A DNA stretch of 64,000 nucleotides from UBA6197 sp047638075 (GTDB taxonomy: Bacteria > Pseudomonadota > Alphaproteobacteria > Rhodobacterales > Rhodobacteraceae), in contig NZ_JBLJBV010000042.1 in NCBI RefSeq assembly GCF_047638075.1, positions 1-64,000 of the forward strand, given 5' to 3'. Under the pieces are notes generated by a model. That model made no database searches, was not told where the DNA came from, and saw only the letters and a list, made by a program, of their open reading frames with translations. The translations under genes and the position numbers were made by a program. How positions within the stretch are numbered: position 1 is the stretch's first letter; every line of letters begins with the position of its first letter. Of this stretch, positions 1 to 9,106 are shown piece after piece.

Positions 1-1
1 C

Positions 2-121
2 TATGCCGATGCGCGTGCTCATAATCCGGAACGCTGGTCAGGCAAGACCCGCAACGGACAACCCGCAGGACTCAACCCAGAACACGAAATCAGCGCCCCT
101 GAAATCAGAGGCGCCGCATGA
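2..121 (+). mobile_element. Possible 3' end of an IS transposase gene
   Basis: Frame 2 is open from the left edge to a TGA at 119-121 and reads YADARAHNPERWSGKTRNGQ, then a short tail with LNPEH. The pattern RNPxRWSGxTRN followed some residues later by LNPE resembles the C-terminal tail of some IS transposases. I recognise it only by pattern, and no terminal inverted repeat is visible within the window. It lies directly upstream of the decayed DISARM genes, which fits an insertion or deletion event there. It could also be a chance open frame. Confidence 0.3.
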
Positions 122-143
122 AATCGGCGGACAACTACTTTGA

Positions 144-545
144 CAAACACCGGAAGGCTCTTATCATCAAGAAATCGACGATCCCGACAAAATCGAACGC
201 TATTCGGTCGACTTCCTCCATTTGATGACGCGTGCCTACAAGGAGCGGATTGAACGGCTGTTGGGCAATCCATGGGCTTCACTTCCTCGCCTCATCACTT
301 CGATGGATTGGGTAAAACAAGGCGAAGGTCTGCGGCTATTGAGAGACGCCCTACCTCCGCAGGTGAGCCATCCTCGAAAATTCGATCTGCAGATCACTGA
401 TGAAGCACATAACATTGCCCCCACAGTTGGCCGTTATGCCGTGGAAAGCGTGCGAACACGACTGGTCCGCCCTGCGGCACCTCATTTCCAGCACAGGCCT
501 TTTCTCACTGCGACGCCGCACGACGGGTATCGAACTGCGCATGAG
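144..545 (+). pseudogene. drmD: drmD remnant (DISARM SNF2-like helicase), decayed
   Basis: The frame running through 171-545 encodes NPWASLPRLITSMDWVKQ (about 270-325), then KFDLQITDEAHNIAP with a Walker B DEAH box (about 376-420), then LVRPAAPHFQHRPFLTATPH, the motif III region of SNF2 helicases (about 460-520). This string is characteristic of DrmD, the roughly 1000-residue helicase of class 1 DISARM. Only the stretch around motifs II and III survives: there is no Walker A, a stop lies upstream at 141-143, and similarity ends near 545, where the sequence appears to jump close to the start of drmB. Known of the family: DISARM restricts incoming phage DNA together with a methyltransferase. 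This copy cannot be functional. Confidence 0.75.
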
Positions 546-627
546 CCTGCGCTCTATCCCAATCCGAGGCATCAAAGATCCAACGTGGCAACCTCGAATT
601 ACGATGGCCGGGGAGGATTCAGAATGA
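541..627 (+). pseudogene. Possible 3' tail of drmA
   Basis: Frame 1 reads MSLRSIPIRGIKDPTWQPRI, then a few residues to a TGA at 625-627, which overlaps the ATG of the drmB remnant (624-626) in the ATGA arrangement typical of coupled genes. In class 1 DISARM the gene before drmB is drmA, so this short tail may be all that is left of drmA, joined to drmD by a large deletion. The assignment rests on position and overlap only; I do not recognise the residues as DrmA. Confidence 0.25.
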
Positions 628-1300
628 GCAGGACACCCGTTGGAGAAATCCGCCCCAGCCAGCTTCTCTAGACCTATGGTCCTGGCGCGCTTATCGAGCG
701 CCAGACTTATCGGTGGTCACAATGGGAATAGATCGCTTGGGAAAAGACGGATGTCAGCCCATCCAAGAGGCACGCCTCTTAGCAAATGTCAGAAGCGTCC
801 TTGGCCCACAAGTCGAGGCACTGCGAATGCCGCCAGTTGGGGATGGCGACGCTGTCGACCCATTCTTTGCTGCCACACTCATCGGTGTTCCGGTAAAGCC
901 TTTTCCAAGGTGGCTGCGCTGTGTGAGATGCGGATTGCTATCCCTTTGTGACGCTGGCTTGTTCAAGCTGCGGGAAAATAGGTACCAGCCAGAGCTGATG
1001 CGCTTCGTTCACGAGGGGTGCAGAGGTTCAAAAAGCGATCAAAGAGCGCGCGATGCGGTTGCCGTTCCGGCTCGTTTCCTTATGGTCTGCCGCGCAGGTC
1101 ATTTGGATGATTTTGCTTGGGACTGGTTCGTGCACGGCGGTCCTGGTTCGTATTGGGTAACTCTAAGGTTCTTTGAAAGTGGAGCCTCCTTGCAGGATGA
1201 AAATCTTTGGGTGAAATGTGATGGCTGTGGGGTATCGAAAAACATGGCGCAGGCATTCGGCCAGGCAGGGCGTGACAACATAGCCGTTGTCAAAACCGCC
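624..1300 (+). pseudogene. drmB: drmB remnant (DISARM, DUF1998 family), stop + frameshift + 3' truncation
   Basis: The gene starts at ATG 624 behind a GGGAGG ribosome site (610-615) and reads MSRTPVGEIRPSQLL, then meets TAG at 669-671 where a tyrosine codon is expected, then TYGPGALIE. Near 700 the frame shifts, continuing as DLSVVTMGIDRLG from about 704. The downstream part carries PFPRWLRCVRCGLLS, VPARFLMVCRAGHLDDFAWD and VKCDGCG, the cysteine-rich N-terminal zinc-binding pattern of DrmB. Similarity stops near residue 225 (about 1290) of a protein usually near 600 residues. The segment to 1393 stays open but is not DrmB-like. Three independent lesions make this a clear pseudogene. Confidence 0.78.
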
Positions 1301-1515
1301 TCGAATCGGGGCGCAATCCCACGGCCCGCCGGTTTCGATCCGGGGGTGGCAATGATGCGGCCTTCGGGCGCGCGATCAAGTGCAGGGCAGTAAGACCCCG
1401 ATAAGGCCTTGGCCTTGTGCGTTCTTCGCGATGGGCGGTTTTATACCCGCGTGAAGGCGTATTTATTCTTGGGAAGCTCAATAGACGAAATCAGCTTGCC
1501 GCGCCTCCACCCCGA

Positions 1516-2868
1516 TCAGGGACAGAATAAATCATTCTTGAGCCCGAACAGCATCAGCGTCAGAACCAGCGCCACCCCGATCGCCATCAGCACATTCAAC
1601 ACACGGTCCGACGGCGGCTTGCCGGTCAGCGCCTCCCAGGCATGAAAAACCAGATGCCCGCCGTCCAGAACCGGTATCGGAAACAGGTTCAAAAACCCCA
1701 CCGCCGTGGATAACACCGCGATAAACCAGATGAAGTTTTGCGCCCCCGACGAGGCCGCTGCCGCCGATGTTTCAGCAATCCCGATCGCACCGCGCAGGTT
1801 GCACGACGAAATTGCCCCCGTCACCATATGCCAAAGCCCCGACAGCGAGGATTTCACGATAAACGATACCTCCTGCCCGCCGCGAGTGACCGCCTCGATG
1901 ATCCCGGTGGGGCGGGTCAACGGCTCAAACGAAAAACTACCCGTCGCGCCAATCAACCAACGGGTTTCAAAGCCACCGTCAGCGGTGGGAATATCCGTGC
2001 TTTTGGGCGCGAGCGTTACGGAGAAACTGTCATTTACCGGCATACCGGGGCGCCAAACCGTCAGCGCCATTGCGCGCCCTTCGGCCGCTTTTACCGCCGC
2101 CTGCAGATCCGCGAATGCGGCCAGGGGGGTGCCGTCAATATCAAGAATCACATCCCCACTTTTCAACCCCGCGCTCATCGCCGCCGTTCCGGGGCCGACT
2201 CCGGCAAGACGCGCAGGGTAAAGCGCGGGTCCGTCCACCTCCAACGCGGCCCCTTCACGCTCTACCAGATAGTGCATGACCGGGGCTGAGGGCAGCGTGT
2301 CAACGGCCGCAACAAGCGCAGGATAATCAGGCGTATCGTGCCCTTCAACCGCCAAGATCCGGTCGCCCGCCCGCAGATCGCCCGCCCCCTGAGGCAGCTC
2401 GACCATGGAACCGATCACGGGCTGGTCTGTCGCAGTCCCGACCCAAAGAAAAATGCCGGCAAAGATCAGCACCGACAAGATGAAATTGAAGACCGGCCCG
2501 GCAACCACCGTCACCGCGCGCGCCCAAAGCGGCGCCCCATGCATGGTATGACGCCGCTCATCGGCCGTCAGCGCAGACATCGTCGCGTCATCGGCCCCCG
2601 CCGAAGCCGCGTTCGCATCCCCCAGAAATTTCACATAGCCGCCCAAGGGAATCGCCGCCACCTGCCAGCGGGTGCCGCGACGGTCCACCCGGCTGAACAG
2701 CTTGGGCCCAAAGCCGATGCTGAACACCTCGGCCCGAATCCCGGACCAACGCCCCACGATATAGTGCCCGAATTCGTGCACCGTCACGATGATCGACAGC
2801 GCCACCACAAAGGCCACGACGGTATAAAGCACATTGCCGAAATCCGGCAGAAGCCCCGCAAAATCCAC
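1516..2868 (-). CDS. rseP: RIP site-2 zinc metalloprotease RseP
   Basis: Inner-membrane intramembrane protease that releases anti-sigma factors and other regulated membrane proteins. The 450-residue protein has the zinc site HEFGH at residues 31-35 in the first membrane helix, the second metal motif NLFPIPVLDGG at 394-404, and PDZ-like sequence in between (GDRILAVEG near 170; GLKSGDVILDIDG near 235). Length is normal for the family. It is the last gene of the pyrH-frr-uppS-cdsA-dxr-rseP run, 3 bp after dxr. In most alphaproteobacteria bamA follows; here the decayed DISARM region follows instead. Confidence 0.96.
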   Translation of the reverse strand: MDFAGLLPDFGNVLYTVVAFVVALSIIVTVHEFGHYIVGRWSGIRAEVFSIGFGPKLFSRVDRRGTRWQVAAIPLGGYVKFLGDANAASAGADDATMSALTADERRHTMHGAPLWARAVTVVAGPVFNFILSVLIFAGIFLWVGTATDQPVIGSMVELPQGAGDLRAGDRILAVEGHDTPDYPALVAAVDTLPSAPVMHYLVEREGAALEVDGPALYPARLAGVGPGTAAMSAGLKSGDVILDIDGTPLAAFADLQAAVKAAEGRAMALTVWRPGMPVNDSFSVTLAPKSTDIPTADGGFETRWLIGATGSFSFEPLTRPTGIIEAVTRGGQEVSFIVKSSLSGLWHMVTGAISSCNLRGAIGIAETSAAAASSGAQNFIWFIAVLSTAVGFLNLFPIPVLDGGHLVFHAWEALTGKPPSDRVLNVLMAIGVALVLTLMLFGLKNDLFCP

Positions 2869-2871
2869 GTC

Positions 2872-4050
2872 TCAGATCCTTCCTGTGTCGATAAGACCGC
2901 GCGCCACCACGCGCGTCTCACCGTCGATGCCCAGCACGTTATCAAGGCTTAGCGCGGCATTTCCAAGGCGTTGGCGCGATGACATCTGCGAGAGCACCTC
3001 TTCAACCAGCGCCGCCATCCGCAAAAACCCGATCCGCCCGGCGATAAACCCATCCAGCGCCGCCTCTTTTGCGGCGTTGAAAACGGCGCCGGCCAGGCCG
3101 CCCGCCTCCATCACCTCACGCGCCAGGCGCAACGCGGGAAAACGCGCCTCATCAGGTGCGCGGAAGGTCAACTGCCCCAGCTTTGCCAGATCCAGCCGCG
3201 CCACCGGCAGCGGTGCGCGGCGCGGCCAGTTCAGCGCATAACCTATCGCATGGCGCATGTCGGGCGCCCCCAGATGCGCCATGAGAGCGCCATCCTTGTA
3301 ACCCACCAGCGCGTGAACCATGCTTTCGGGATGCACCAGCACCTCGATCTGCACCGGGTCCACGCCGAAAAATTCACGTGTTTCAATGACTTCCATGGCC
3401 TTGTTAAACAATGAGGCCGAATCGATAGTGATCCGTTGCCCCATCGCCCAATTGGGGTGCTGCGAGGCGTCAGAGACGGTGGCATGGGCCAACCGTTCCA
3501 ACGGCCAGTCCCGAAGGGCCCCGCCCGACGCGGTGATGATGATCCGCTCCACCGCCGACATTTCCTCGCCCACCAGCGCCTGAAACACCGCCGAATGTTC
3601 AGAATCCACCGGCAGGATGCGCGCGCCGTGTCGCGCCGCCTCGGCCAGCAGCAAGGGACCGGCGGTGACAAGGCTTTCCTTGTTGGCCAACGCCAGCGTC
3701 GCGCCATGCCGTAGCGCCCGAAACCCGGGGGCAAGCCCGGCCGCGCCCACAATCGCGCTCATCACCCAATCAGCGGGGTGATCTGCCGCCTCAAGCAGGG
3801 CAGCAGGGCCAGCGGCCGCCTTGACGCCGCTACCCGCAAGCGCCTCGCGCAACGCAGGCAAACAGGTATCAAAGGCGGTGACCGCGACCTCAGCCCGAAG
3901 CGTGCGTGCCATTTCGGCCAGCCGCGCCACGTTCCGCCCACCACTTAACGCAACGATGCGAAAGGCCTCTGATCCGCCTTGGCGCAGCAGTAAATCATAG
4001 GTGCTTTCCCCGATCGACCCGGTCACGCCAAACACCGAAACGCTGCGCAT
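2872..4050 (-). CDS. dxr: 1-deoxy-D-xylulose 5-phosphate reductoisomerase
   Basis: Catalyses the NADPH-dependent conversion of DXP to 2-C-methyl-D-erythritol 4-phosphate, the committed step of the MEP isoprenoid pathway, in the cytosol. The N-terminus has the nucleotide-binding loop GVTGSIG (residues 8-14). NKESLV (123-128) and DSEHSA (149-154, with metal-ligand Asp149 and Glu151) are the family signatures. 392 residues is typical. It sits 3 bp after cdsA and 3 bp before rseP. Its neighbour uppS uses the isoprenoid precursors this pathway makes. Confidence 0.97.
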   Translation of the reverse strand: MRSVSVFGVTGSIGESTYDLLLRQGGSEAFRIVALSGGRNVARLAEMARTLRAEVAVTAFDTCLPALREALAGSGVKAAAGPAALLEAADHPADWVMSAIVGAAGLAPGFRALRHGATLALANKESLVTAGPLLLAEAARHGARILPVDSEHSAVFQALVGEEMSAVERIIITASGGALRDWPLERLAHATVSDASQHPNWAMGQRITIDSASLFNKAMEVIETREFFGVDPVQIEVLVHPESMVHALVGYKDGALMAHLGAPDMRHAIGYALNWPRRAPLPVARLDLAKLGQLTFRAPDEARFPALRLAREVMEAGGLAGAVFNAAKEAALDGFIAGRIGFLRMAALVEEVLSQMSSRQRLGNAALSLDNVLGIDGETRVVARGLIDTGRI

Positions 4051-4053
4051 GAC

Positions 4054-4839
4054 CTAGCCCCCGACCTGCGGCAACGGCAAAAACAGCCCCACGGCCAAAA
4101 GCACTACCACTGCCCCCAAAAGCGCGTCAAAACGGTCCAGTACACCGCCATGGCCCGGGATCAGGTTTGAGCTGTCCTTGATGCCGCAGCGCCGTTTGAT
4201 CGCGCTTTCCGCAATATCACCCATCTGCCCGGCAAACGCCACAAGCGGCGAAAGCGCAATCAGCGCGCCCCCCGCCTGCCCCATTGCGACAAATGCCCAG
4301 CCCACAACAACGGCCAAAAACCAGCCTGCCACCGTGCCGGACCAGGTCTTTTTCGGGCTGACACGCGGCCAGAATTTTGGCCCGCCAACAATCCGTCCGA
4401 CAAAATAGCCGGCTATATCCGAGGCCACCACAACCGCGACGATCCACAAGATCATCTCAAGCCCGCGCGCATCGCGAAATGCGACCAACCCGTAACCGGT
4501 CAGCATCACCGCCAGCGCATAAAGCGCAAAAATGATCCGGTCACGGCGGGGCGTCAACAACCCCAGAACCGAGGGCAGCAGCAAGGCGGCCAGCATGTAG
4601 GGCGAATGCGTATAGAGCACAAACACCAGCGCCCCCGCAGCCAGAAGACCCGACACGCGCGCCTCTGCCACGCGCGCCGGCGCGGTCATCCGTGCCAGTT
4701 CCCAGACCATCAAGCCGGTTACCAGAACGGACAGGGCTGAAAACCACACCCCGCCCCACCAGATCGCGGCCCCCCCGGCGGCAATCATGCCCACCGCAGA
4801 AAGCGACCGCGCTTGCAGATCGGCCCAGCGGCCGTTCAT
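4054..4839 (-). CDS. cdsA: Phosphatidate cytidylyltransferase
   Basis: Inner-membrane enzyme that makes CDP-diacylglycerol from phosphatidate and CTP, feeding phospholipid synthesis. The 261-residue protein is strongly hydrophobic, with several membrane spans. Near the C-terminus it has the CdsA signature SAIKRRCGIKDSSN followed by LIPGHGGVLDRFD, matching S-x-K-R-x(4)-K-D-x(n)-H-G-G-x-x-D-R-x-D. Its start overlaps the end of uppS by 4 bp (ATGA), so the two are translationally coupled. Confidence 0.96.
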   Translation of the reverse strand: MNGRWADLQARSLSAVGMIAAGGAAIWWGGVWFSALSVLVTGLMVWELARMTAPARVAEARVSGLLAAGALVFVLYTHSPYMLAALLLPSVLGLLTPRRDRIIFALYALAVMLTGYGLVAFRDARGLEMILWIVAVVVASDIAGYFVGRIVGGPKFWPRVSPKKTWSGTVAGWFLAVVVGWAFVAMGQAGGALIALSPLVAFAGQMGDIAESAIKRRCGIKDSSNLIPGHGGVLDRFDALLGAVVVLLAVGLFLPLPQVGG

Positions 4840-5579
4840 GCCTTGGCCCCGCCAAAACGGCGGTCGCGCTGGCCAAACCGTGCCAGCACCTCGGCCAATG
4901 CCTCGGCGCTGAAATCGGGCCAGAGCGTTTCGGTAAACTCATACTCGGCATAGGCCGCCTGCCAGGGCAGGAAATTCGAGGTGCGGGTTTCACCCGAAGT
5001 GCGGATCACCAGATCCGGGTCGGGGATGCCCGCGGTATCAAGACGCGCCTCAAGCGCACCTTGGGTCAGATCCGCCTCGCAGATAAGGCCGGCCGCCAGA
5101 TCGCGCGCCAGGCACGCACTGGCGCGGGTCAACTCATCACGGCCGCCATAATTGATCGCAACGGTCAGGTTAAGCCGGGTATTGGCCGAGGTCCGCGCCT
5201 CGATCCCCGCCATCAGCGCCTGCAATTTCGGCTCCAGACGTTCGCGCCCGCCGATGAACCGCATCCGCACCCCTTCGGCCGACAGCGCATCGGCCTCTTT
5301 CTGGATGTAGCGCGCGAAAATGCCCATCAGGCCCAATACTTCCTCGGTCGAGCGTTTCCAGTTTTCGGTTGAGAACGCATAGACCGTCAGCCAGCGTACC
5401 CCCAGATCGGGGCAGGCCCGCACAATCTGTTTGACCCGTTCAGCCCCGCGCCGGTGGCCGACGAGCCGGGGCCAGCCACGGTTTTTGGCCCATCGCCCAT
5501 TACCGTCCATGATAATCGCAACATGAGGCACACCGAAATCAACGGCACCTTCATCAGGGGTAGCTTCGATTACGGCCAT
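4836..5579 (-). CDS. uppS: Undecaprenyl diphosphate synthase
   Basis: Cis-prenyltransferase that extends farnesyl diphosphate to the C55 lipid carrier for peptidoglycan and other envelope polymers. The 247-residue protein shows IIMDGNGRWAKNRG with catalytic Asp25, YAFSTENWKRS near residue 72, and the C-terminal substrate-binding stretch DPDLVIRTSGETRTSNFLPW. It begins 32 bp after frr and overlaps cdsA by 4 bp. Confidence 0.97.
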   Translation of the reverse strand: MAVIEATPDEGAVDFGVPHVAIIMDGNGRWAKNRGWPRLVGHRRGAERVKQIVRACPDLGVRWLTVYAFSTENWKRSTEEVLGLMGIFARYIQKEADALSAEGVRMRFIGGRERLEPKLQALMAGIEARTSANTRLNLTVAINYGGRDELTRASACLARDLAAGLICEADLTQGALEARLDTAGIPDPDLVIRTSGETRTSNFLPWQAAYAEYEFTETLWPDFSAEALAEVLARFGQRDRRFGGAKA

Positions 5580-5611
5580 GCACCAGCCCTTTCCGGCGTC
5601 GCGGGGGCAGG

Positions 5612-6175
5612 TCAGACCTGCATGATCTCTGCCTGTTTCGTCTCTAGCGCCTTGTCGACGTTGCCAATGGCTTTATCGGTCAGGCTTTGCACCTCATCGG
5701 ACCAGAATTTCTGATCGTCCTCGGACATGCCGTCAGACTTGGCCTTCTTGACTTGATCCATCCCGTCGCGGCGTACGTTGCGGATGGCAACGCGGGCGTG
5801 TTCGGCATATTGCGCGGCAACGCGGGTCAGGTCGCGGCGGCGTTCTTCGTTCAATTCGGGGATCGGCAACATGATGATCGTGCCATTGGTCTGCGGATTG
5901 ATCCCCAGCCCCGAATCACGGATCGCCTTTTCCACCTTGTTGACCAGACCCTTGTCCCAGACGTTGATCGTCACCATCCGGGGTTCGGGAACGTTTACCG
6001 TGCCGACCTGATTGATCGGCGTCAGCGTGCCGTAGGCATCCACCATCACCGGTTCCAGCATCGAGCCCGAGGCCCGCCCCGTGCGAAGCGACGCAAATTC
6101 CTGCCTTAGCGATACGATTGCGCCGTCCATCCGGCGGCTCAGGTCGTCTACGTCAATCTCAATTTCATCCGACAT
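5612..6175 (-). CDS. frr: Ribosome recycling factor
   Basis: Splits post-termination ribosomes together with EF-G so they can start again. The 187-residue protein is the family's usual length. It carries the alternation of charged helices expected (LRTGRASGSMLEPVMVDAYG near 30-49, and VKKAKSDGMSEDD in the C-terminal helix). It is separated from pyrH by 64 bp and from uppS by 32 bp, in the usual bacterial order. Confidence 0.97.
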   Translation of the reverse strand: MSDEIEIDVDDLSRRMDGAIVSLRQEFASLRTGRASGSMLEPVMVDAYGTLTPINQVGTVNVPEPRMVTINVWDKGLVNKVEKAIRDSGLGINPQTNGTIIMLPIPELNEERRRDLTRVAAQYAEHARVAIRNVRRDGMDQVKKAKSDGMSEDDQKFWSDEVQSLTDKAIGNVDKALETKQAEIMQV

Positions 6176-6239
6176 GGTCGTTTCCGTCTTTATTACTGCG
6201 GCAAGGCCCTTCTAATGGCACCAGCCCTTGAAAGATAGG

Positions 6240-6971
6240 TCAGCCATGAACCCGCGTATAGGTCCCCTGCCCGCTGAGAATACCGCGAAAGCCCCCCGGT
6301 TCATCCAGACTGAACACGATGATCGGCAGGTTGTTGTCGCGCGCAAGGGCGATGGCGCTGGCATCCATCACCCCCAGATGTTTCTGCAATACTTCGTCAT
6401 AACTAACATTTTCATAACGTTTTGCATCAGGGAATTTTTTTGGATCCTTGTCATAGACCCCGTCCACCTTGGTGCCTTTGAATATGGCCTCGCAGCCCAT
6501 TTCATTGGCGCGCAGTGTGGCGGCGGTATCCGTCGTGAAATAGGGGTTGCCGGTTCCTGCCGCAAAGATGCAGACGCGTTTCTTTTCCAGGTGGCGCACC
6601 GCGCGGCGGCGGATATAGGGTTCGCAGACCTGATCCATCGGAATCGCGCTGATCACCCGGGTATGGATATTCAGCGCCTCAAGTGCGGCCTGCATCGCCA
6701 ACGCGTTCATCACCGTCGCCAGCATGCCCATATAGTCAGCAGTGGTGCGCTCCATCCCTTGCGCCGAGCCCTGAAGGCCCCGAAAGATGTTGCCCCCCCC
6801 GATCACCATGCAGATCTCAACGCCCAGATCGTGAACCGATTGCACCTCACGCGCGATCCGCGCCACAGTGGGCGGGTGCAGCCCAAACCCCTGATCCCCC
6901 ATCAACGCCTCGCCCGAGATCTTCAGCAACACCCGTTTGTAGGTGACGTTCGGCTCGGCCTGGGCGTTCAT
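6240..6971 (-). CDS. pyrH: Uridylate kinase
   Basis: Phosphorylates UMP to UDP with ATP; an amino-acid-kinase-fold hexamer and first gene of this run. Signatures are RVLLKISGEALMGDQGFG at the N-terminus, GGGNIFRG in the middle, and DGVYDKDPKKFPDAKRY toward the C-terminus. I chose ATG at 6971 because TAGGA lies 8 bases before it. An in-frame ATG at 6998 would add nine residues but lacks a visible ribosome site. It is divergent from miaA, so both promoters must lie between 6972 and 7103. Confidence 0.95.
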   Translation of the reverse strand: MNAQAEPNVTYKRVLLKISGEALMGDQGFGLHPPTVARIAREVQSVHDLGVEICMVIGGGNIFRGLQGSAQGMERTTADYMGMLATVMNALAMQAALEALNIHTRVISAIPMDQVCEPYIRRRAVRHLEKKRVCIFAAGTGNPYFTTDTAATLRANEMGCEAIFKGTKVDGVYDKDPKKFPDAKRYENVSYDEVLQKHLGVMDASAIALARDNNLPIIVFSLDEPGGFRGILSGQGTYTRVHG

Positions 6972-7103
6972 TTCGGGTCCTATCTGCTTGGTTGTCATTG
7001 GGGCGCAAAATGTCGCAAATGGCGGAAAGGTTCAACCTCGCGTTTAAGCGATTTCGGGGGCTCGCGGGAAATACCCTGAGGCGGGCGCAAATATAGGGGC
7101 ACG

Positions 7104-7982
7104 ATGTTAACGGATTTGGCTGAAACTGACCCCGCACGGCACGTTCTGATCGCCGGGCCAACCGCCAGCGGCAAATCGGCGCTGGCGCTGGATCTTGCGC
7201 GCCGCCAGGGTGGGGTCATCGTCAATGCCGATGCGCTTCAGGTCTGGTCGTGCTGGCGGGTTCTGTCAGCACGCCCAACCCCCGCCGAAGAGGCCGAGGT
7301 GCGCCACGCGCTCTACGGGCATATCGCGCCGGGGGTCGATTATTCCGTCGGCCACTGGCTGCGCGAGGTGGCCGCGCTTTTGGCAAGCGGGCAGCGGTTG
7401 ATCATCACTGGCGGCACCGGGCTTTATCTGTCGGCCCTGACCGAAGGGTTGGCCGATATCCCCGCAACCCCTACCCCGATCCGCGCCCTGGCCGATGCCC
7501 GCCTTGCTGCCGAAGGTGCGGGCGCCCTGCTGGCTGAACTTGACCCCGCCACCGCCGCGCGGATCGACCGCCTCAACCCCGCCCGTATCCAGCGCGCCTG
7601 GGAGGTGCAGGCGGCCACCGGACGCGGCCTTGCGGCCTGGCAAGACAACACCCCCGCCCCGCTGTTACCCCTGTCTTCGTGCACCCCCCTGCTGATCGAG
7701 GCTGACCGCGACTGGTTGGCCGCACGGATTGATCTGCGATTTGCGCGGATGCTGACCGAAGGCGCGCTGGATGAGGTGCGCGCCGTCCTTTCCCGGTGGC
7801 AGCCAAACGCGCTTTGGGCAAAGGCAATCGGCGCGCCGGAACTGGTGGCGTATCTGCGCGGCGATCTGACACTGGCAGCGGCAACCCTGGCGGCGCAGGC
7901 GGCTTCTCGCCAATACGCCAAACGGCAACGCACATGGTTTCGTGGTCGTATGCGTGGCTGGCACAAGATAGCGCGTCCCTGA
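7104..7982 (+). CDS. miaA: tRNA dimethylallyltransferase
   Basis: Adds a dimethylallyl group to N6 of A37 in tRNAs reading codons that start with U. The P-loop GPTASGKSAL is at residues 18-27, followed by VNADALQVW, the variant seen in this group for the usual DSxQVY motif, and IITGGTGLYLSALTEGL, a strong family marker. At 292 residues it is of normal length. ATG 7104 follows AGGGG closely. It is divergent from pyrH and ends 105 bp before an AraC gene. Confidence 0.94.
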   Translation: MLTDLAETDPARHVLIAGPTASGKSALALDLARRQGGVIVNADALQVWSCWRVLSARPTPAEEAEVRHALYGHIAPGVDYSVGHWLREVAALLASGQRLIITGGTGLYLSALTEGLADIPATPTPIRALADARLAAEGAGALLAELDPATAARIDRLNPARIQRAWEVQAATGRGLAAWQDNTPAPLLPLSSCTPLLIEADRDWLAARIDLRFARMLTEGALDEVRAVLSRWQPNALWAKAIGAPELVAYLRGDLTLAAATLAAQAASRQYAKRQRTWFRGRMRGWHKIARP

Positions 7983-8060
7983 TTCGAAACCGGTCTCTTT
8001 CCGCCGATGCCCGAAAATGCTGTTGGTTTCAAAGGGGTTCCAGCGTAATGTTGATGCTGG

Positions 8061-8075
8061 TTTTCAGTCTGAAAA
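8061..8075. promoter_or_regulatory. Inverted repeat just upstream of an AraC-type gene
   Basis: TTTTCAGTCTGAAAA is a near-perfect dyad with 7-base arms around a single base, 12 bases before the GTG start of the regulator at 8088. A second dyad, CCAGC-N11-GCTGG, abuts it at 8040-8060. The pair could be an autoregulatory operator or a short hairpin at the end of miaA transcripts. No T-run follows, so a simple terminator is less likely. Confidence 0.35.
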
Positions 8076-8087
8076 TGGACCCTTAGC

Positions 8088-8969
8088 GTGAAACTTTTCA
8101 CTGCCCCACCGCTGTCGCAATTTGCGCAAGACCCCCGCCCGGCCGGACCGGCAACGCTGGAACCGGTGCGCACGATGCTGCCGGAAACCCCGTCGTCAGT
8201 GCGGATCGTTCCGATCCAGCGGCTGGCCGTCGGTGGGCGTTGGCGGGTCGAGGCGATGCGGGCGTTGTCGGAACCGGTCTTGCTCTGGTTCACCCGGGGC
8301 CAGGGGCGGCTGACATTGGGCGGCGTAACCCGCGGTTACGGTGCCCATAACGCGGTCTTCATCCCCGCCGGGGTAATGCACGGCTTTGAGGTCGGGCAGC
8401 AAACCCACGGTCAGGCGATATTCTTTGGCCGTGGCAGTGACGTGACCCTGCCCGACACCGCGCAACACCTGCGCATCCGTGAGGCGGCGCCACAGGCCGA
8501 ACTTTACGGTATCATTGAAAATATCCAGCGGGAATTGGACAGCACCCGCCCCGGTGCCGACCGCGCCGCCCGCCATCACCTGGGGCTGCTTGGCGTGTGG
8601 CTGGAGCGGCAGGTCGCGCTGGCCGAAGCCGAGGTTAAACGCCCCACCGCCGCAAAACGGCTGGTTGCCCGCTATACCGCGCTTTTGGAACGTGATTTCC
8701 GCTCTGGCGATGGGGTGGCGGAATACGCTGCGAAACTGGGTGTGACACCCACGCACCTTACCCGCGTCTGCCGCGAAAGCTGCGCCCGCCCGGCATCCGG
8801 GCTTCTGCAAGATCGCCGCCTTTACGAGGCGCGCCGTCTGTTGAGCGAAACCCGCGAACCGGTGAAAACCATCTCGCAATCATTGGGCTTTACCAGCCCG
8901 GCCTATTTCACCCGCAGCTTTCACGCCCAGACCGGCAAAACCCCGTCTGCCTTCCGGCGCAACCCCTGA
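8088..8969 (+). CDS. AraC-family regulator with cupin sensor domain
   Basis: Transcription regulator of 293 residues. The N-terminal half is cupin-like (LLWFTRGQGRLTLGGVTRGY and VFIPAGVMHGFEVG), and the C-terminal 100 residues form two helix-turn-helix motifs: VAEYAAKLGVTPTHLTRVCR, and ISQSLGFTSPAYFTRSFHAQTG ending in P-SAFR, the AraC signature. The start is a GTG at 8088 with no strong ribosome site. The ligand and targets are not evident. It stands alone between miaA and rlmE, so autoregulation is a reasonable guess only. Confidence 0.88.
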   Translation: MKLFTAPPLSQFAQDPRPAGPATLEPVRTMLPETPSSVRIVPIQRLAVGGRWRVEAMRALSEPVLLWFTRGQGRLTLGGVTRGYGAHNAVFIPAGVMHGFEVGQQTHGQAIFFGRGSDVTLPDTAQHLRIREAAPQAELYGIIENIQRELDSTRPGADRAARHHLGLLGVWLERQVALAEAEVKRPTAAKRLVARYTALLERDFRSGDGVAEYAAKLGVTPTHLTRVCRESCARPASGLLQDRRLYEARRLLSETREPVKTISQSLGFTSPAYFTRSFHAQTGKTPSAFRRNP

Positions 8970-9106
8970 ACCCAAGGCCGCGTGGGGCGGCGGCATCCGA
9001 TCCGCAGCCATACGGGGGTTTTCGCGGCAGGTCGCGTTGATCGCGGCTATGAATGCCGGGGGCAATGTCAATGCTGCGGGATCACGCGCGCCTAATCATC
9101 GGTCGC

